DNA of 16,175 nt from JAXGPP01 sp964436865 (lineage in GTDB: Bacteria; Planctomycetota; Planctomycetia; Pirellulales; Thermoguttaceae), in assembly GCA_964436865.1 (NCBI GenBank), contig CAYTFK010000146.1, forward strand, positions 1 through 16,175. Reading direction: 5' to 3'. Shown one piece after another: positions 13,959-16,175 of this stretch (position 1 is the stretch's first letter; each line of letters begins with the position of its first letter). The notes below the pieces were generated by a model. That model saw only the letters and a program-made list of their open reading frames with translations. It did no database searches and was not told the origin of the DNA. A program made the translations under genes and the position numbers.

Positions 13959-13978
13959 GAACGAGGACGAAGCCGAGG

Positions 13979-15559
13979 TCAGGGCGTGCTGCGGTCGGAT
14001 TTGCGGATGTCGCGATAGAGTTGCTCCATCCGGGCGACGCGGTCGGCCTGGGCGGGGTCGGCGATGAGGTTTTTCTGCTCGGTAAGGTCGTCGGCAAGGT
14101 TGTAGAGGGCTGCGGGTTTGTCGTGCTCGATGTCGAGGACAAGTTTCCAGGAGCCCTCGCGCAGGGCGTGGGCCATGCCCTGGCTACCCGAGCGGGCGCC
14201 CTTCTTGGCGATGGCATTCCAGGCCCGGTTGCGCTGGATTTCGCGCTCGCGCGGGGTGATTTTTCGTTTGCCGGCGGCGGGCGGGGCAGCGTCGGGGTTG
14301 CGCTCGGTGAAAGCATCGCGGCCGGGACTGCTTTGGATGAGCAACGTCTGGCGGACGGGTTCGTCGTCGGAGCGCTGGCCGAGAAGGATGGATGCGAGGC
14401 TGACGCTATCCAGCATCTGGTCGGGCTCACGCTTTCCGCCGGCGAGTTCGACGAACGTAGGGACGACGTCGTGGGTGCCGACAAGCTGATTGGTCACTTT
14501 GCCGGCGGGCACGCGGCCCTTCCACTGCACGACCAGCGGCACGCGGTGGCCGCCTTCCCAGATGAAGGACTTCGAACCGCGGAGGCCGCCGACGGCATCG
14601 TGGCCGTGGGCTCGATCGGCGGGGATGCCGCCGTTGTCGCTGGTAACGACAACGAGCGTCTTTTCGATCAACTCGCGTTTCTCGAGCGCTTCGACGATCT
14701 TTCCGACAATAACGTCGACTTCATGCACCATGTCGGTATGGGCCGTCATGCCGGAGGCGCCTTTTACGGGCGTGCCGCGGATTTCTTCAGGGGGCGTGTA
14801 GGGGCTGTGGGCGCCGTCGGTCGAGAGGTGGATGTAGAAGGGCTTGTCGGAGTCGGCGTCGATGAAGGCCAGGGCCTTGGAGACGAGGGTTTCGCCCACC
14901 GTGCGGCTGTCCCAGTCGGGCAGGCCGGGCCCGTCGACCGGCACGACGCCGCCGTTGAGCGGCCCGGCTTTGAGGAGGCTTACCTTGCCCGGATCGCCCA
15001 GGACCTTGTTGTTCTCGAAGAACATGTAAGGAGGCGCCTGGTGGCCGCCGAGGAGGACGCACGAGTAGTCGAAGCCCCACTGGATCGGGCCGGCCTTCAT
15101 GGGCTTCGTGAAGTCGACCTCGCCATCGGACCGTTTTTCGAACTCGCCGCCGAAGTGCAGCTTGCCGAACAGCCCGGTGCGGTAGCCGGCCTGCTGGAGG
15201 AGGTGCCCGACGGTTTTCTGGCCGGGCAGGAACTGGGGCGTCTGGTTCCAGCCCCAGGTGCCACCCGGCATGCGGCCGCGCCAGGTGTAGTTGCCGGTGG
15301 CGACCGTGTAGCGGGTGGGCGCGCAGAGGGCGGTCGGGGTGTGGGCGTCGGTGAAGCGCATGCCGTTGCGTGCGAGCCGATCGATGTTGGGCGAGGGGAT
15401 CTTGCCGGCCGGGTTGTAGCACTGGAAATCGCCCCAGCCGACGTCGTCGGCCATGATGAAGATGATATTGGGCCGCTCGGGTTCGGAGGCCGATGACGAG
15501 CCGATCGATGCGAGCAGCATCAAGGCGGCGAACAGAGCGGTTACTGGCCTTGGCAACAT
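13979..15559 (-). CDS. Secreted arylsulfatase-family (S1) sulfatase
   Basis: This is a 526-residue protein. ATG 15559 is chosen because AGGAGAT precedes it and it gives a signal peptide (MLPRPVTALFAALMLLAS ... SSSAS|EP, about residues 1-25); an upstream-extended frame lacks these. The S1 sulfatase active site is intact: metal ligands Asp38/Asp39 (MADDVGWGD) and Asp308/Asn309 (TSDNGG); the formylglycine motif CAPTR with Cys79 and Arg83; and Lys133/His135 (GKLHFGG), His251 (GAHSPY) and Lys330 (GSKSFIWEGG). It should hydrolyse sulfate esters outside the cytoplasm after Cys79 is converted to formylglycine by a maturation enzyme not encoded here. The natural substrate, probably a sulfated polysaccharide, cannot be read from sequence. 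It appears to be a single-gene unit ending in a strong hairpin. Sulfatases are abundant in Planctomycetes. Confidence 0.93.
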   Translation of the reverse strand: MLPRPVTALFAALMLLASIGSSSASEPERPNIIFIMADDVGWGDFQCYNPAGKIPSPNIDRLARNGMRFTDAHTPTALCAPTRYTVATGNYTWRGRMPGGTWGWNQTPQFLPGQKTVGHLLQQAGYRTGLFGKLHFGGEFEKRSDGEVDFTKPMKAGPIQWGFDYSCVLLGGHQAPPYMFFENNKVLGDPGKVSLLKAGPLNGGVVPVDGPGLPDWDSRTVGETLVSKALAFIDADSDKPFYIHLSTDGAHSPYTPPEEIRGTPVKGASGMTAHTDMVHEVDVIVGKIVEALEKRELIEKTLVVVTSDNGGIPADRAHGHDAVGGLRGSKSFIWEGGHRVPLVVQWKGRVPAGKVTNQLVGTHDVVPTFVELAGGKREPDQMLDSVSLASILLGQRSDDEPVRQTLLIQSSPGRDAFTERNPDAAPPAAGKRKITPREREIQRNRAWNAIAKKGARSGSQGMAHALREGSWKLVLDIEHDKPAALYNLADDLTEQKNLIADPAQADRVARMEQLYRDIRKSDRSTP

Positions 15560-16043
15560 GTTGAGATCTCCTGGACGGTGACACAGACGGTCGAGTCGCT
15601 CACGCCGGATCAATATATCGCTGCCGCACGCCGGGTGCACCAGCGGCAAAGCCGGCCATCTTTGCGGTCCGGATGACCCACCCCCCGTTGATGCGCAACA
15701 ATAAACGCATTGTTTCATTTCGTCCGTCACGCCAGCGCGCGGCAAGTGCAAGGGAGCAAGGGGTTTCGCACCGAGCGGGTGAGCGCAACTTCATACGCAC
15801 TGTGAGGTACGTGTTGCAGTTGGCACTTGATCTCCCCCCGTTGGCGGCCGCGCCCATTCGTCCGCCAGCGTCTTGACCGCGGGCGCGAGGAACGAGCGCG
15901 CTGGTGGGCAGCGGCCGGGCGAGTTGTGATTGAGTCGACTTGTCAATGAACGAACACCGGCCCGACCTATCGGGCGGGCGCGTGCCGGCGGACGGAATCC
16001 CGTCGCCGCCGGGCTATAGTATACACATATACATGTATTCTTG
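15560..16043. other. Long leader/intergenic region upstream of the sulfatase gene
   Basis: About 480 bases without a convincing gene. Short open frames on both strands lack ribosome sites and recognisable motifs. The region contains two hairpins (15960-16007), an AT-rich block at 16015-16041 within the predicted promoter, and only weak promoter-like sequence close to the sulfatase (TATATT at 15617-15612 on the minus strand, without a good -35). If the distal promoter is used the sulfatase mRNA has a leader of about 450 bases. No tRNA, rRNA or known riboswitch is recognised. Confidence 0.5.
15960..16007. other. Two hairpins downstream of the AT-rich promoter block
   Basis: GCCCGA-CCTA-TCGGGC (15960-15975) is a perfect 6-pair stem. 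GGCG(G)ACGG (15987-15995) pairs with CCGTCGCC (16000-16007) with one bulged G. On the minus strand they fall just downstream of the predicted start of transcription near 16010. They could form the 5' end of a structured leader, or be the terminator of a gene lying to the right. Confidence 0.35.
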
Positions 16044-16047
16044 TTAA
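16018..16047 (-). promoter_or_regulatory. Sigma-70-type promoter pointing toward the sulfatase gene
   Basis: On the minus strand TTAACA (16047-16042, 5 of 6 to TTGACA) is followed by an 18-base spacer and TATACT (16023-16018, 5 of 6 to TATAAT). The spacer is AT-rich in an otherwise GC-rich window and includes the palindrome ATACATGTAT (16029-16038), a possible operator. The next gene in this direction is the sulfatase, about 450 bases away. Confidence 0.5.
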
Positions 16048-16175
16048 TCCAAGAACCGGCCGGAGTGGGGCCGTTTTCTGAAGTTTCTGGAGGGGGTGGC
16101 GGGGAGCGGGAAGTCACTGGCGGGTAAGGCCGCGGGTTCAAAGTGGCTCGCGAGGGCTTCCAAGCGAAACGCCCC
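16044..16175 (-). CDS. Possible C-terminal tail of an unidentified protein entering from the right edge
   Basis: A minus-strand frame is open from the right edge to a TAA at 16046-16044, giving 43 residues that end RKRPHSGRFLD. About 77% of third codon positions are G or C against roughly 60% and 56% at the first and second, the pattern expected of a coding frame in GC-rich DNA. No motif is recognised and the stretch is short; another frame is also open here. The stop overlaps the predicted -35 box of the sulfatase-directed promoter, and hairpins follow that could terminate it. Confidence 0.25.
   Translation of the reverse strand, partial: GAFRLEALASHFEPAALPASDFPLPATPSRNFRKRPHSGRFLD

Larger units (their letters stand above)
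13487..13978. other. Intergenic control region between sulfatase gene and Hdr-Flx operon
   Basis: This is 492 bases between two leftward genes. From right to left it holds a 13-pair hairpin just after the sulfatase stop, CATACA/TGTATG repeats at 13834-13860, a 12-base perfect palindrome at 13707-13718, the sigma-54-type promoter at 13556-13570 and the ribosome site of the response-regulator gene. Short open frames on both strands lack recognisable motifs or good ribosome sites, so I read the region as regulatory, possibly with decayed sequence. Confidence 0.6.

Noticed and set aside
13526..15496. A 656-codon plus-strand frame covering the sulfatase region
   Set aside because: The minus strand encodes a complete sulfatase with all catalytic residues; the plus frame is low-complexity Gly/Ala/Val-rich antisense sequence.
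16120..16165. A GGGTTCAAA sequence resembling a tRNA T-loop
   Set aside because: The flanking bases do not form a T-stem, and no acceptor, D or anticodon stems can be drawn around it.

Overview
The window looks like a piece of a GC-rich planctomycete chromosome, or a close relative. It carries a pilin-like DUF1559 protein, a TPR protein coupled to an ASPIC/UnbV (CRTAC1-type) FG-GAP protein, a small lipobox protein with a carboxypeptidase-regulatory-like fold, and a secreted sulfatase. This mix is typical of Planctomycetes. The assignment rests on gene content only.

Layout. (1) 1-2903, minus strand: a membrane-anchored TPR protein followed after one base by a secreted FG-GAP/ASPIC protein that runs off the left edge. 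(2) 2904-3213: a divergent control region with a clear sigma-70-type promoter for the rightward genes. (3) 3214-4998, plus strand: the DUF1559 protein, two back-to-back hairpins, then a small lipoprotein. (4) 5035-5079: a terminator-like hairpin between convergent genes. (5) 5091-13486, minus strand: the centre of interest, an eight-gene operon reading response-regulator/GcvH-like fusion, hdrC, hdrB, hdrA, flxD (mvhD), flxC, flxB, flxA. Most genes overlap by 1-4 bases or lie 1 base apart; the only two real gaps each carry a copy of the same palindromic repeat. (6) 13487-13978: a control region with a near-perfect sigma-54 (-24/-12) promoter pointing into the operon and dyads at enhancer-like distances. 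(7) 13979-15559, minus strand: a secreted sulfatase. (8) 15560-16175: a long leader/intergenic region with a good sigma-70-type promoter, hairpins and possibly the tail of another gene.

How the genes work together. HdrABC plus FlxABCD matches the NADH dehydrogenase/heterodisulfide reductase-like complex known from sulfate reducers and other anaerobes. FlxA would exchange electrons with NAD(P)H, FlxB, FlxC and FlxD (an MvhD homologue) would pass them on, and the HdrA flavin is the expected site of electron bifurcation, with one branch to HdrB (a thiol/disulfide-type acceptor) and the other to ferredoxin. No hydrogenase, formate dehydrogenase or DsrC is encoded here, so the disulfide partner is unknown. 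The leading gene is the least familiar part: a receiver domain fused to a GcvH/lipoyl-like domain that appears to lack the lipoyl lysine, followed by a degenerate receiver-like segment and a C-terminal region I do not recognise. Together with the sigma-54 promoter, this suggests a redox or energy module under dedicated signal control.
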